From CAZPNX01 sp964588285 (GTDB lineage Bacteria > Edwardsbacteria > AC1 > EtOH8), in assembly GCA_964588285.1 (NCBI GenBank), contig CAZPNX010000003.1, positions 62,001 through 126,000 on the forward strand: a stretch of 64,000 nt of DNA, given 5' to 3'. The stretch's first letter is position 1. Each line of letters begins with the position of its first letter. The notes below the pieces were generated by a model. It searched no databases, was not told the DNA's origin, and saw only the letters and a list, made by a program, of their open reading frames with translations. A program made the position numbers and the translations under genes. Positions 14,394-22,390 of the stretch are shown here, in pieces.

Positions 14394-16691
14394 ATGAAGG
14401 CCTATAAAATAAAAATCAGCGGGATCGTTCAGGGGGTGGGGTTCCGGCCGTTCGTCTACCGGCTGGCGGTGGAGCGCGGCTTGGCCGGCTTTGTGGAGAA
14501 CGACAGCCGCGGGGTCACCATCGAGGTCGAAGGGCCCGAAGACCGCCTAAAATCCTTTCTTGCGGCCCTGGAGAGAGAAACTCCTCCCCAGGCGTCCATA
14601 GACAAGCTGACGGCCGAGGATCTTATCCCGCAAGGGAGGAGGCATTTCGAGATAGGGGAGAGCCGCCTGGGGGATGGCGCCACCCGAATCTCGCCAGACA
14701 TCGCCGTTTGCGGAGACTGCCTGAGGGAGATGTTCCATCCCGGCGACCGCAGGAGCGGTTATCCCTTCATCAACTGCACCAACTGCGGCCCCCGGCTGTC
14801 GATCATCAGATCCACTCCCTATGACCGTCCGGCCACCACCATGGCTGCTTTCGCCATGTGTCCTGATTGTCTGAGGGAATACCGGGATCCAAAAGACCGG
14901 CGCTTTCACGCCCAGCCCAATGCCTGTCCCATCTGCGGCCCCAGGGTCTGGGCCGGCGATGCTTCGGGACAAGTTTTGGCCCAGGGGGAACAAGCCTTGA
15001 GGATGACGGCCGAAGCTGTCGCCCAAGGAGCCATTGCGGCCGTCAAGGGACTGGGTGGCTTCCATATCTGCTGCGACGCCGAAAACGCGGCCGCCGTCGC
15101 CCGGCTCCGGGAACTCAAAGGCCGTCCGCACAAGCCGCTGGCCCTGATGGCCGGGTCGCTTCAGGCTGCGGGACGGGCCTGCCTGATAACCGATAACGAA
15201 TCCAGGCTGCTGGGCTCGGCGCAGTCTCCCATTGTTCTCTGCAGAAAGGTTGAGGGCTGGGAGCCGGGCAGGTTGATCTCCCCGGGCAACAACTATATAG
15301 GTATGATGCTGCCCTATACGCCACTCCATCACCTGATTTTCCGGCAACTGGAGGACATCGGTGGAAAAGGCTGGCTGCTGGTGATGACCTCGGGCAATTT
15401 CCAGGATCGTCCGATAGTGGCCGAGAACAGCCAAGCCCTGAAGGAGCTGGGAGGCATAGCCGAAGTATTTTTATTGCACGACCGCGACATTGAGAATCGT
15501 AACGACGATTCCATAGTCTTCCAAATCGGGGGTCAGGAAACAGAGGGCGGAAACAATGAGGCTCAGATCGTAAGGCACTCGCGCGGCTATGCGCCGAACC
15601 CGGTCAGGTTGCCCAAGTCCGCCGCACCATGCCTGGCGGTCGGAGGGCAGATGAAGAACACCTTCTGCCTGGCCCAGGGCGAGGTGGCCTACTTAAGCCA
15701 GCACATCGGCGAGGCCGACAGCCTGGAGACCATGGAATTCTTCGAGGAGATGTATGGGAAATACCGCCACTGGTTCAAGATCGAACCCCGGACGATAATC
15801 CACGACCTGCATCCCGACTATCTGACCACCCGCTGGGCCAAGAATATGGCCGGGGCCGAGGCCGTGGCGGTGCAACACCATCAGGCACATCTGATGAGCG
15901 TTCTGGCCGACAACGGGCACATGGAACCGGCGATAGGAGTGATCTTCGACGGCACCGGCTACGGTACCGACGGGCGGATCTGGGGCGGAGAGTTCCTCTA
16001 CTTCGACGGGCGGAGCATAGAGCGCCTGGGACATCTGGAATATCTGCCCCTGCCCGGGGGCGAGGCGGCCATAAAAAAACCCTGGAAGATAGCAGCCGCC
16101 TACCATCAGTTCCTGCTCGGCCGGAATAGACCGGGATATCTTGCCGGGATCCCGGACAAAGAATTTGAAGCGTTATTAAAGCAGACCGAAGCCGGATTCA
16201 ATCTGGTTTGGACCTCGAGCCTGGGGCGTTTGTTCGACGGGGTCAGCGCGGCCCTGGGGATATGCCGTAGCATCACTTTCGAGGCCCAGGCGGCCATGGC
16301 CCTGGAGGCGGCGGCCGAAGAGGGGTGTTTGCAATCCTACGGATTCGAAATCGAGCAAAGAGGCTCCGGCCCGTCCTTGGTGAAGCTGGGCAGGCTCTGG
16401 GAACAGCTTACCTCAGACATCCTCCAAGGTGAGGCCGTGCCGACATGCGCCGCCAGATTCCAAAACACGGTCGTTGACTTTGCCTTAGCCATGTGCGATA
16501 ATATAAAATTACGCACCGGATGCCGAACAGCGGCCCTTTCCGGGGGCGTCTTCCAGAACCGTCATCTGCTAGAACGGATCCGGGACAGGCTTAAGTCAGG
16601 CGGATACCGGGTGCTGATACACCGTCAGGTTCCATCGAACGATGGCGGCCTGGCCTTGGGGCAGGTATTTTTTCACGTTATCAACAGTTGA
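14394..16691 (+). CDS. hypF: Carbamoyltransferase HypF
   Basis: Uses carbamoyl phosphate to make carbamoyl-AMP and passes the carbamoyl group to HypE, the first step toward the cyanide ligands of [NiFe]-hydrogenase. 765 residues with the full domain order: acylphosphatase (GIVQGVGFRPFVYRLA, residues 9-24), two zinc-finger pairs (CGDCLREMF, NCTNCGPRL, MCPDCLREY, ACPICGPRV, about 105-185), YrdC-like domain (about 200-385) and Kae1/TobZ-like domain (HHQAHLMSVL, DGTGYGTDG, SGGVFQNRHL). The start is the ATG with the acylphosphatase domain immediately following. First gene of hypFCDE. Confidence 0.96.
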   Translation: MKAYKIKISGIVQGVGFRPFVYRLAVERGLAGFVENDSRGVTIEVEGPEDRLKSFLAALERETPPQASIDKLTAEDLIPQGRRHFEIGESRLGDGATRISPDIAVCGDCLREMFHPGDRRSGYPFINCTNCGPRLSIIRSTPYDRPATTMAAFAMCPDCLREYRDPKDRRFHAQPNACPICGPRVWAGDASGQVLAQGEQALRMTAEAVAQGAIAAVKGLGGFHICCDAENAAAVARLRELKGRPHKPLALMAGSLQAAGRACLITDNESRLLGSAQSPIVLCRKVEGWEPGRLISPGNNYIGMMLPYTPLHHLIFRQLEDIGGKGWLLVMTSGNFQDRPIVAENSQALKELGGIAEVFLLHDRDIENRNDDSIVFQIGGQETEGGNNEAQIVRHSRGYAPNPVRLPKSAAPCLAVGGQMKNTFCLAQGEVAYLSQHIGEADSLETMEFFEEMYGKYRHWFKIEPRTIIHDLHPDYLTTRWAKNMAGAEAVAVQHHQAHLMSVLADNGHMEPAIGVIFDGTGYGTDGRIWGGEFLYFDGRSIERLGHLEYLPLPGGEAAIKKPWKIAAAYHQFLLGRNRPGYLAGIPDKEFEALLKQTEAGFNLVWTSSLGRLFDGVSAALGICRSITFEAQAAMALEAAAEEGCLQSYGFEIEQRGSGPSLVKLGRLWEQLTSDILQGEAVPTCAARFQNTVVDFALAMCDNIKLRTGCRTAALSGGVFQNRHLLERIRDRLKSGGYRVLIHRQVPSNDGGLALGQVFFHVINS

Positions 16692-16695
16692 AGCC

Positions 16696-16917
16696 ATGTG
16701 TCTAGCCATACCGGCTAAAATAGAAACCATAAACGGCGACCGGGCCAAGGTCGACATCCGCGGCCTGAAGCGGCAGATCGGGTTGGCCCTGCTGCCGGAC
16801 GCCAAGGTGGGCGAGTACGTCCTGCTGCACGCCGGTTTTGCCATCCAGCGCATCGATCCGGACGAAGCCGAAGAGACCTACCGTCTGCTGGAAGAGACCG
16901 GGATCACCATCAACTGA
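16696..16917 (+). CDS. hypC: Hydrogenase maturation chaperone HypC
   Basis: 73 residues beginning MCLAIPAKI; the invariant Cys2 after Met removal is the iron and hydrogenase-precursor ligand. HypC works with HypD to assemble the Fe(CN)2CO unit and carries it to the large subunit. It starts 4 nt after the hypF stop and its TGA overlaps the hypD ATG by one base, so it is translationally coupled. Confidence 0.95.
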   Translation: MCLAIPAKIETINGDRAKVDIRGLKRQIGLALLPDAKVGEYVLLHAGFAIQRIDPDEAEETYRLLEETGITIN

Positions 16918-18017
16918 TGATGGACCTGGAGCGTTTATCGGAACCCGGCCTGGCCGCCCGGCTGGCCGCCAGGATCAAGGAACTGGCAACGGCTCCTGCC
17001 AATATCATGGAGGTCTGCGGGACGCATACCATGGCCATCGCCAAGTTCGGCATCAGGGGCCTGCTTCCGCCGACCGTCAGGCTGATCTCCGGGCCGGGCT
17101 GCCCGGTGTGCGTCACCTCCCAAGCCGACATCGACCGGATGATCGAAATCGCCAGGCTGCCGGAGGTGGTCTTCTGCACTTTTGGAGACATGGTCAGGGT
17201 ACCGGGCTCCAAGGGCAGCCTGGCCCAGGCCCGGGCCCAGGGAGCCGACGTTCGGGTGGTCTATTCCTGCTTGGACGCGGTGGAGCTGGCGGCCGATTTG
17301 CCGGATAAAAAAATCGTATTTGCCGGAGTGGGGTTCGAGACCACCTCGCCCACCGCGGCCGCGGCGGTGCTGGAGGCCGAACAAAGGGGCCTGAAAAATT
17401 TCCTGATCTACCCGGCCTTCAAGCTGGTGCCTCCGGCTCTGGAGCTGGTGCTCTGCTCGCAGCAGGTCCGCATCGACGGGTTTTTGCTGCCGGGCCATGT
17501 CTCCACCATTATCGGAAGCCGGCCCTACCGGTTCATTGTGGAAAAGCACGGCCGGCCCGGGGTCATCGCCGGTTTCGAGCCCATAGATATTTTGGGGGCT
17601 TTGGCTTTGTTGCTGGAGATGCTGGCGGGGAAATCGCCCCTTGCCGTGCGCAACGAGTATTCCCGGGGCGTGCCGGAACAGGGAAATCCCCAGGCTCAAA
17701 AAATATTGGATAAGGTGTTCCGGCCGGCGGATTCCTATTGGCGGGCCATCGGCCTGATGCCCTTATCCGGGTTGGGGTTCCGCCCGGAATATCAGTCGTT
17801 CGATGCCGTAGCCGCCTTCGACCTAGAAATGGAACCATCTACCGAGCCGGAAGGCTGCCGCTGCGGCCAGGTGATGATGGGGGCGCTCCAGCCTGACCAG
17901 TGCCCCCTTTTCGGCCAGGCCTGCACTCCGGAAAGTCCGGTGGGCCCTTGCATGGTTTCCTCCGAGGGGTCCTGCGCCGCCTGGCACAAGTACGGTCTGG
18001 AACGGAAACAAGCTTGA
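16917..18017 (+). CDS. hypD: Hydrogenase maturation protein HypD
   Basis: 366 residues. Iron-sulfur protein that, with HypC, holds the iron while cyanide and CO ligands are attached. Conserved motifs are visible: EVCGTHTMAIAKFGIR, SGPGCPVCVTS, FCTFGDMVRVPG, GFETTSPTAA, LPGHVSTIIG, and C-terminal cysteine clusters in GCRCGQVMMG, QCPLFGQACTPESPVGPCM and EGSCAAW that ligate a [4Fe-4S] cluster. It starts at the first of two ATGs overlapping the hypC stop. Co-transcribed with hypC and hypE. Confidence 0.96.
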   Translation: MMDLERLSEPGLAARLAARIKELATAPANIMEVCGTHTMAIAKFGIRGLLPPTVRLISGPGCPVCVTSQADIDRMIEIARLPEVVFCTFGDMVRVPGSKGSLAQARAQGADVRVVYSCLDAVELAADLPDKKIVFAGVGFETTSPTAAAAVLEAEQRGLKNFLIYPAFKLVPPALELVLCSQQVRIDGFLLPGHVSTIIGSRPYRFIVEKHGRPGVIAGFEPIDILGALALLLEMLAGKSPLAVRNEYSRGVPEQGNPQAQKILDKVFRPADSYWRAIGLMPLSGLGFRPEYQSFDAVAAFDLEMEPSTEPEGCRCGQVMMGALQPDQCPLFGQACTPESPVGPCMVSSEGSCAAWHKYGLERKQA

Positions 18018-18031
18018 GAGGGAACGGACCC

Positions 18032-19048
18032 ATGCAGAGCATCGGCGACAAGATAACGCTGGCCCACGGTTCCGGCGGCCTGCTGATGCACCGGCTGATC
18101 TCCGAGGTTTTCCACTCCAGGTTCTCCAACCCGGCACTGGACCAGGGGGACGATGCCGCCGAGCTGCCGGCGCCCCATTCGGGTCAAAGGCTGGCTTTCA
18201 CCGCCGACTCCTACACGGTCAAGCCGATTTTCTTCCCGGGCGGCGACATCGGACGGCTGGCGGTGTGCGGCACGGTCAACGATCTGGCGGCCAAGGGGGC
18301 CAGGCCGCGGTGGATCTCCGCCTCCTTCATTATCGGCGAGGGTTTTCCGGTCACCGAGCTGGAAAGGGTGGCCGACTCCATGGCCCGGGCCGCCGCCGAG
18401 TCCGGGATCGCCATCGTCACCGGGGACACCAAGGTGGTGGAGCGCCAGGCCTGCGACGGGCTGTTCATCAATACCTCGGGGCTGGGAACGATGGCCGAAG
18501 GATCTGAGGTCTCGGGCTTGAACGTCAAGCCGGGCGACGCCATCATCGTCAGCGGGACGGTGGGAGACCACGGGGCGGCGGTGATGAACGCCAGGCTGGG
18601 GCTGGGTCTTTCGGGTGAATTGGCCAGCGATGTGGCCCCGCTGTGGCCTTTAGCCGAGATCATGCTGAAGGCGGGCGGCGTCCATGCAATGCGCGACCCC
18701 ACCCGGGGCGGTTTGGCTACGACCTTGGGCGAGCTGGCCCGGCAGTCCGGGGTCAGGATCGAGATCGATGAGACGGCGGTGCCGCTGAAGCCCGAGGTGC
18801 GGGCGGCCGCCGAAATGCTGGGATTGGACGTCCTCTATCTGGCCAACGAGGGTAAAATGGCGGCCGCGGTCGCTCCCGACAAAAAGGGCGCGGTGCTTCA
18901 GGCTTTGCGCCGGCATCCGCTGGGGGCCGGGGCGGCCATAATAGGAACAGCATCGGAGGGGCCGGGCGATGTGGTTATTACAACATCGATCGGCACCAGG
19001 CGGCCGCTTTTGATGCTGGAGGGTGAGCACCTGCCTCGGATCTGCTGA
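18032..19048 (+). CDS. hypE: Hydrogenase maturation protein HypE
   Basis: 338 residues. Dehydrates the carbamoyl group received from HypF to a thiocyanate on its C-terminal cysteine, the donor of hydrogenase cyanide ligands. Seen here: ITLAHGSGGLLMHRLI at the start, DDAAELP, FTADSYTVKPIFFPGGDIG, RDPTRGGLATTL and the diagnostic C-terminal PRIC with Cys338. PurM/ThiL-type fold. The start is ATG 18032 with GAGGGAA upstream; a longer frame from 17900 lies within hypD and is rejected. No hypA, hypB or hydrogenase structural gene occurs in the window. Confidence 0.96.
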   Translation: MQSIGDKITLAHGSGGLLMHRLISEVFHSRFSNPALDQGDDAAELPAPHSGQRLAFTADSYTVKPIFFPGGDIGRLAVCGTVNDLAAKGARPRWISASFIIGEGFPVTELERVADSMARAAAESGIAIVTGDTKVVERQACDGLFINTSGLGTMAEGSEVSGLNVKPGDAIIVSGTVGDHGAAVMNARLGLGLSGELASDVAPLWPLAEIMLKAGGVHAMRDPTRGGLATTLGELARQSGVRIEIDETAVPLKPEVRAAAEMLGLDVLYLANEGKMAAAVAPDKKGAVLQALRRHPLGAGAAIIGTASEGPGDVVITTSIGTRRPLLMLEGEHLPRIC

Positions 19049-19198
19049 GCCCGGCAAGTTACTGTCTTAGGCTGAGGTTTGCTTCCCGGGTTAACAGGTT
19101 GAAGCATGAAGACGTCGGCTTTCAGAGGAAAGCAGGAATCAAATCCCATAAACCCCAAAGACAAACCGTGACCATCCGAACGACCTATGGAGGAAGGC

Positions 19199-19666
19199 AT
19201 GAAGATAGAGGACATCCTTTCCAAAGACTGCATCAAGATACCGCTGGAGGGCAGCGGCAAGGAGGCCATCATCTCCGAACTGGTGGGGCTGATGGCCAAG
19301 GCCGGCATAGCCGATAACGCCGAGGAGCTGTCGGCCTCGGCCCTGGAGCGCGAGGGGCTGATGTCGACCGGGATCGGCAAGGGGGTGGCCATACCCCATG
19401 GCCGGACCAAAGGGGTCAAGCGGATGGCCGGCTGCTTCGGCCTGGCCCGACAGCCGGTGGATTTCGGCTCCCTGGACGGCCTGCCGGTGCAAATCTTCTT
19501 CTTCCTGGCCACGCCCCAGAACATAGTAGCCGACCATGTCAAGGCTCTGGCTTTAGTATCCCGTCTGCTTAACCGGGAGGAGGTAAGATCCAAGCTGCTG
19601 GCCGCCAAGAGCCCGGAAGAGGTTCTGAAGGCGTTTGCCGAGGCCGAGGGCGGAGAGCAGAGGTGA
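19199..19666 (+). CDS. PTS EIIA type-2 domain protein (PtsN/fructose-type)
   Basis: 155 residues. A stand-alone EIIA domain with the phospho-accepting histidine in GVAIPHGRT and the flanking EREGLMSTGIG and PVQIFFFLATP segments typical of fructose/nitrogen-type EIIA. No HPr, EI, EIIB or EIIC is nearby, so a regulatory phosphorelay role of the PtsN kind is more likely than sugar transport. I start it at ATG 19199, preceded by GGAGGAAG; ATG 19187 is the alternative. Its stop overlaps the GTG start of the next gene. Confidence 0.88.
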   Translation: MKIEDILSKDCIKIPLEGSGKEAIISELVGLMAKAGIADNAEELSASALEREGLMSTGIGKGVAIPHGRTKGVKRMAGCFGLARQPVDFGSLDGLPVQIFFFLATPQNIVADHVKALALVSRLLNREEVRSKLLAAKSPEEVLKAFAEAEGGEQR

Positions 19667-20034
19667 AGTGGCTATCGGCCTGGACCCCACCGATTCTGTG
19701 GCTGGTTCTGATCTTGGCCGCCACCTCTTTCCCGAACTTGGACACCTCGAACTGGCCCAATGCCGACAAGGTGTTCCACCTGTTTGTCTATGCGGTCTGG
19801 GCCGTCCTCTGCCTCAGGGCCGTCAGGATGTCCGGCGTCGAGGGGATCATGGTTTGGGCCATGGTGGCTGCAGCCGGATTAGCCGTGGGTGCGGCCGACG
19901 AGCTTCATGAAAAGCTGATACCGGGCAGGACGGTTTCGCTGTCAGACTTTCTTTACAATGCCGCTGGATTTGCGGCGGGCATGTTCATGGGATATTTCAG
20001 ATTCTACCGAGAAAAAAAGGAGCCGGCCGCATGA
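19663..20034 (+). CDS. VanZ-like small membrane protein
   Basis: 123 residues with four predicted transmembrane segments (WTPPILWLVLILAATSF; VFHLFVYAVWAVLCL; IMVWAMVAAAGLAVGA; FLYNAAGFAAGMFMGYF). The motif ADKVFHLFVYAVW and ADELHEKLIPGRTVSLSDFLYNAAG match the VanZ/DUF family of inner-membrane proteins, whose function is not settled outside teicoplanin resistance. It begins with GTG overlapping the EIIA stop and its end overlaps the hisS ATG (ATGA), so all three genes are coupled. Confidence 0.8.
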   Translation: MKWLSAWTPPILWLVLILAATSFPNLDTSNWPNADKVFHLFVYAVWAVLCLRAVRMSGVEGIMVWAMVAAAGLAVGAADELHEKLIPGRTVSLSDFLYNAAGFAAGMFMGYFRFYREKKEPAA

Positions 20035-21329
20035 AGGCCCCCCAGTTGCTCTCCGGCTTTCGCGACCTGTTGCCGCAGGAGATGGCCCTGCGACTGCGGG
20101 TGCTGGACGCCGTCAAAAAAGTGTTCGAGCGGAACGGATTCGAGCCGCTGGAAACGCCGTCGCTGGAATACCACTCCACCCTGACCGGCAAGGAGGGCGG
20201 GGAGTCGGAGATGCTGATGTACCATTTCCGCGACCACGGAGACCGCGAGGTGGGGCTGATCTACGATCTGACCGTGCCCCTGGCCCGGGTGATGGCCGCC
20301 CACCCCGAGATCCCCAAGCCGTTCAAGCGTTACCAGATCCAGCGGGTGTGGCGGGCAGAGAAGCCGCAAAAGGGGCGCTACCGCGAGTTCACTCAGTGCG
20401 ACTTCGATGCGGTGGGCGCGGAGTCGATGATGGCCGACGCCCAGATCATATCGGTGCTGGCCGAGGGCGCCGCGGCGGCCGGCTTTGAGCACTATAAAGT
20501 CATGGTAAATCACCGCCAGCTGCTTCAGGGGATATTGGAGTCGGCCGGGGTGGCGCCGGACAAGTCCAAGGACGCCATCATCGCCATCGACAAACTGGAC
20601 AAGGTGGGCGAGGCGGGGGTGGCCGCCGAGCTGGAGAGGCGGGGCATCCCGCGGGCCGGAAACGTGCTCAAGGCGGTCATGGTGTCGGGCGAGGCCGGGT
20701 CCATGTTGTCTGACTTGGGAAGAATGATCGGCAACACCGGGTCCGGAAAAAAGGGACTGGCCGAGACCGAGCAGCTGTTGGGACTGATCGAGCACCTGGG
20801 GCCCAAGGTCCAATTCAGGCCCAGCCTGGCCCGGGGGCAGGGCTACTACACCGGGCCGGTGTATGAGTTACAGCTGGAATCTCCAAAAATTGGATCCATC
20901 GCCGGGGGCGGGCGCTACGACGGGCTGATCGGCATCTTCGCCGGCAATCAGATACCGGCCACCGGGGCCTCGTTCGGCATCGACCGGATGACGGCCGCCC
21001 TGGCCGAGCTGGGGAAAACAGGCGAATCATTGGGGGCCAGGGTCATTGTCTGCCACTTCGGACAGGGCGCGGCCAGGGCGGCCTTGGAGGCGGCGAGCGG
21101 GATCCGCCAGGCCGGGGTGAGCTGCGACGTCTACGCCGGGGAGGCCGCTTTGGGCAAACAGCTCAAATATGCGGACAAGAGGGGCTTTGCCTACGCGGTC
21201 ATAATCGGCGAGGACGAGTTAAAAACCGGGGAGTATGTCATAAAGGACTTGAAGGCGAACGCGCAGGTAAAAGTCGAAAAAAAAGACGTGGCGGATTATA
21301 TCAAAAGAAAGTTGTTCGGCAATGAGTGA
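20031..21329 (+). CDS. hisS: Histidyl-tRNA synthetase
   Basis: 432 residues, normal length. Class II synthetase charging tRNA-His. Motif 1 region SGFRDLLPQE, then YDLTVPLARV, motif 2 RYQIQRVWRAEKPQKGRYREFTQCD-type segment (about residues 103-127), the histidine-specific LARGQGYYTGPVYE and IAGGGRYDGLI, motif 3 GASFGIDRM, and a C-terminal anticodon-binding domain. It overlaps the VanZ-like gene by 4 nt and the AhpD-like gene by 8 nt. Confidence 0.96.
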   Translation: MKAPQLLSGFRDLLPQEMALRLRVLDAVKKVFERNGFEPLETPSLEYHSTLTGKEGGESEMLMYHFRDHGDREVGLIYDLTVPLARVMAAHPEIPKPFKRYQIQRVWRAEKPQKGRYREFTQCDFDAVGAESMMADAQIISVLAEGAAAAGFEHYKVMVNHRQLLQGILESAGVAPDKSKDAIIAIDKLDKVGEAGVAAELERRGIPRAGNVLKAVMVSGEAGSMLSDLGRMIGNTGSGKKGLAETEQLLGLIEHLGPKVQFRPSLARGQGYYTGPVYELQLESPKIGSIAGGGRYDGLIGIFAGNQIPATGASFGIDRMTAALAELGKTGESLGARVIVCHFGQGAARAALEAASGIRQAGVSCDVYAGEAALGKQLKYADKRGFAYAVIIGEDELKTGEYVIKDLKANAQVKVEKKDVADYIKRKLFGNE

Positions 21330-21663
21330 AAGTATAGATAGTTTCAACGAGTACCGTTCCAGGATGAACCAGAGGATCCTGTCCTCGGGCCATCTGGGCA
21401 TCAAACGTTTCTTCAATTTGGATGAGGCCGCCTACCAGGACGGGGCGCTGCCGGCCAAGACCAAGGAGATGCTGGGCCTGTGCGCCTCGCTGGTGCTGCG
21501 CTGTCAGGACTGCATCACCTACCACGTCTTGCAATGCCGCAAGGCCGGGGTGACCAGCGAGGAGTTCGACGAGGTGATGAACGTGGTCCTGGTGGTGGGC
21601 GGGTCGATAGTGATACCGCACCTGCGGAGGGCGTACGAGGCGTGGGACGAGTCGGAGGAATGA
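21322..21663 (+). CDS. AhpD-like carboxymuconolactone decarboxylase family protein
   Basis: 113 residues, all-helical. The motif C61-Q-D-C64-I-T-Y-H68 is the AhpD CxxCxxxH redox site, and KTKEMLGLCASLVLRC and VTSEEFDEVMNVVLVVGGSIVIP are family segments. Such proteins are small alkylhydroperoxidase-like or decarboxylase-like enzymes; the CxxC suggests thiol redox. It begins within the end of hisS. Its last 30 or so bases (from 21619) are echoed at 22340, on the far side of the toxin-antitoxin pair. Confidence 0.85.
   Translation: MSESIDSFNEYRSRMNQRILSSGHLGIKRFFNLDEAAYQDGALPAKTKEMLGLCASLVLRCQDCITYHVLQCRKAGVTSEEFDEVMNVVLVVGGSIVIPHLRRAYEAWDESEE
21619..21647 (+). repeat. Left direct repeat flanking the toxin-antitoxin pair
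   Basis: CACCTGCGGAGGGCGTA (21619-21635) is repeated exactly at 22340-22356, and the next 12 bases match at 9 positions. This copy lies inside the 3' end of the AhpD-like gene. Confidence 0.8.
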
Positions 21664-21676
21664 CGACGAACAAACA

Positions 21677-21718
21677 TTGTAAAACGATATATTTGTCGAT
21701 TATAATATCGTAAAACGA
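21677..21718 (+). promoter_or_regulatory. Promoter and operator of the toxin-antitoxin pair
   Basis: TTGTAA (21677-21682), 18-bp spacer, TATAAT (21701-21706). The hexamers CGATAT (21685-21690) and ATATCG (21705-21710) form an inverted repeat across the spacer and -10, and GTAAAACGA occurs directly repeated at 21679 and 21710. This is the layout expected for autorepression by an AbrB-type antitoxin. Confidence 0.65.
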
Positions 21719-21732
21719 CTAACGAGGCAGCT

Positions 21733-21936
21733 ATGGTGGTGACCATATCCTCCAAATACCAGGTGGTCATCCCCCGGGAGGTGAGGAAAGCCCTCGGCCT
21801 GAAGTCGGGGGAAAAGGCCCAGGTAATACCCTATCGCAACCGGATCGAGCTGATACCATTGAGGACGATAAAAGAGATGCGGGGCTTCCTCAAAGGAATG
21901 GACACCCGCATCGATCGGGGCGGCCAACGGCTGTGA
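21733..21936 (+). CDS. AbrB/SpoVT-family antitoxin (VapB-like)
   Basis: 67 residues. The swapped-hairpin DNA-binding domain is seen in ISSKYQVVIPREVRKALGL and KSGEKAQVIPYRNRIELIP; the C-terminal tail (KGMDTRIDRGG) would wrap the toxin. GAGG at 21724-21727 is the ribosome site. It overlaps the following PIN-domain frame by 4 nt (GTGA), the standard arrangement of a VapBC operon, and lies behind a promoter with inverted and direct repeats that it probably binds. Confidence 0.88.
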   Translation: MVVTISSKYQVVIPREVRKALGLKSGEKAQVIPYRNRIELIPLRTIKEMRGFLKGMDTRIDRGGQRL

Positions 21937-22308
21937 ACCTGGTGGATTCCTGTGGCTGGCTGGAGTATCTGGCCGACGGCCGGAACGCCGAGTTCTATGC
22001 CCGGCCGCTGGGAGACGTTAAAAGGCTGGTGGTGCCGGCCGTCTGCGTCTACGAGGTGTTCCGCAAAGTGCTGGCGGAGCGGGGGGGAGGACGAGGCCCT
22101 GCAGGCGGCCGCCCTGATGCGCCAGGGGATAGTGGCGCCCCTTGACGGGGATCTGGCCCTGGAGGCGGCCCGGCTGGGGCTGGAGCACAGGCTGCCGTTG
22201 GCCGACAGCATGGTGATGGCCACGGCGCAGAGACACAAGGCGGTGATATGGACTCAGGACCGACATTTTGCGGGGTTGCCGAGGGTGAGGATGCCGCGGG
22301 GACGGTAA
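21933..22308 (+). pseudogene. PIN-domain toxin (VapC-like), frameshifted in a G7 run
   Basis: From GTG 21933 the frame reads MNLVDSCGWLEYLADG with the first PIN aspartate, then VCVYEVFRKVLAER with the conserved glutamate, and then leaves the family at seven consecutive G (22081-22087). The next frame continues the domain: EDEALQAAALMRQGIV, PLADSMVMATA and IWTQDRHF, carrying the other acidic residues, to a stop at 22308. One G fewer would restore an intact VapC of about 124 residues with all four acids. So this is a recent loss, a phase-variable or slippage-decoded gene, or an assembly error. PIN proteins are RNases, often cutting tRNA or rRNA. Confidence 0.82.
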
Positions 22309-22339
22309 CAATGGAAGCATGGGTATGATTGTCATCCCA

Positions 22340-22368
22340 CACCTGCGGAGGGCGTAAGGGGCGTGGGG
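22340..22368 (+). repeat. Right direct repeat flanking the toxin-antitoxin pair
   Basis: Partner of the 21619 repeat: 17 identical bases from 22340, then a weaker match. It lies in the gap before aspS. Confidence 0.8.
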
Positions 22369-22390
22369 TGAAAAGAAACGAAATCTGAGA

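Noticed and set aside
14276..14395. Longer start of the MFS transporter
   Set aside because: It would overlap hypF and its promoter and adds polar residues before the first membrane segment.
17900..18031. Longer start of hypE inside hypD
   Set aside because: The HypE family starts near IGDKITLAHGSGG; ATG 18032 has a ribosome site.
19049..19198. Possible fifth family A repeat (GGCTGAGG ... TTGAAGCATGA)
   Set aside because: The match is partial and the ends are not inverted repeats.
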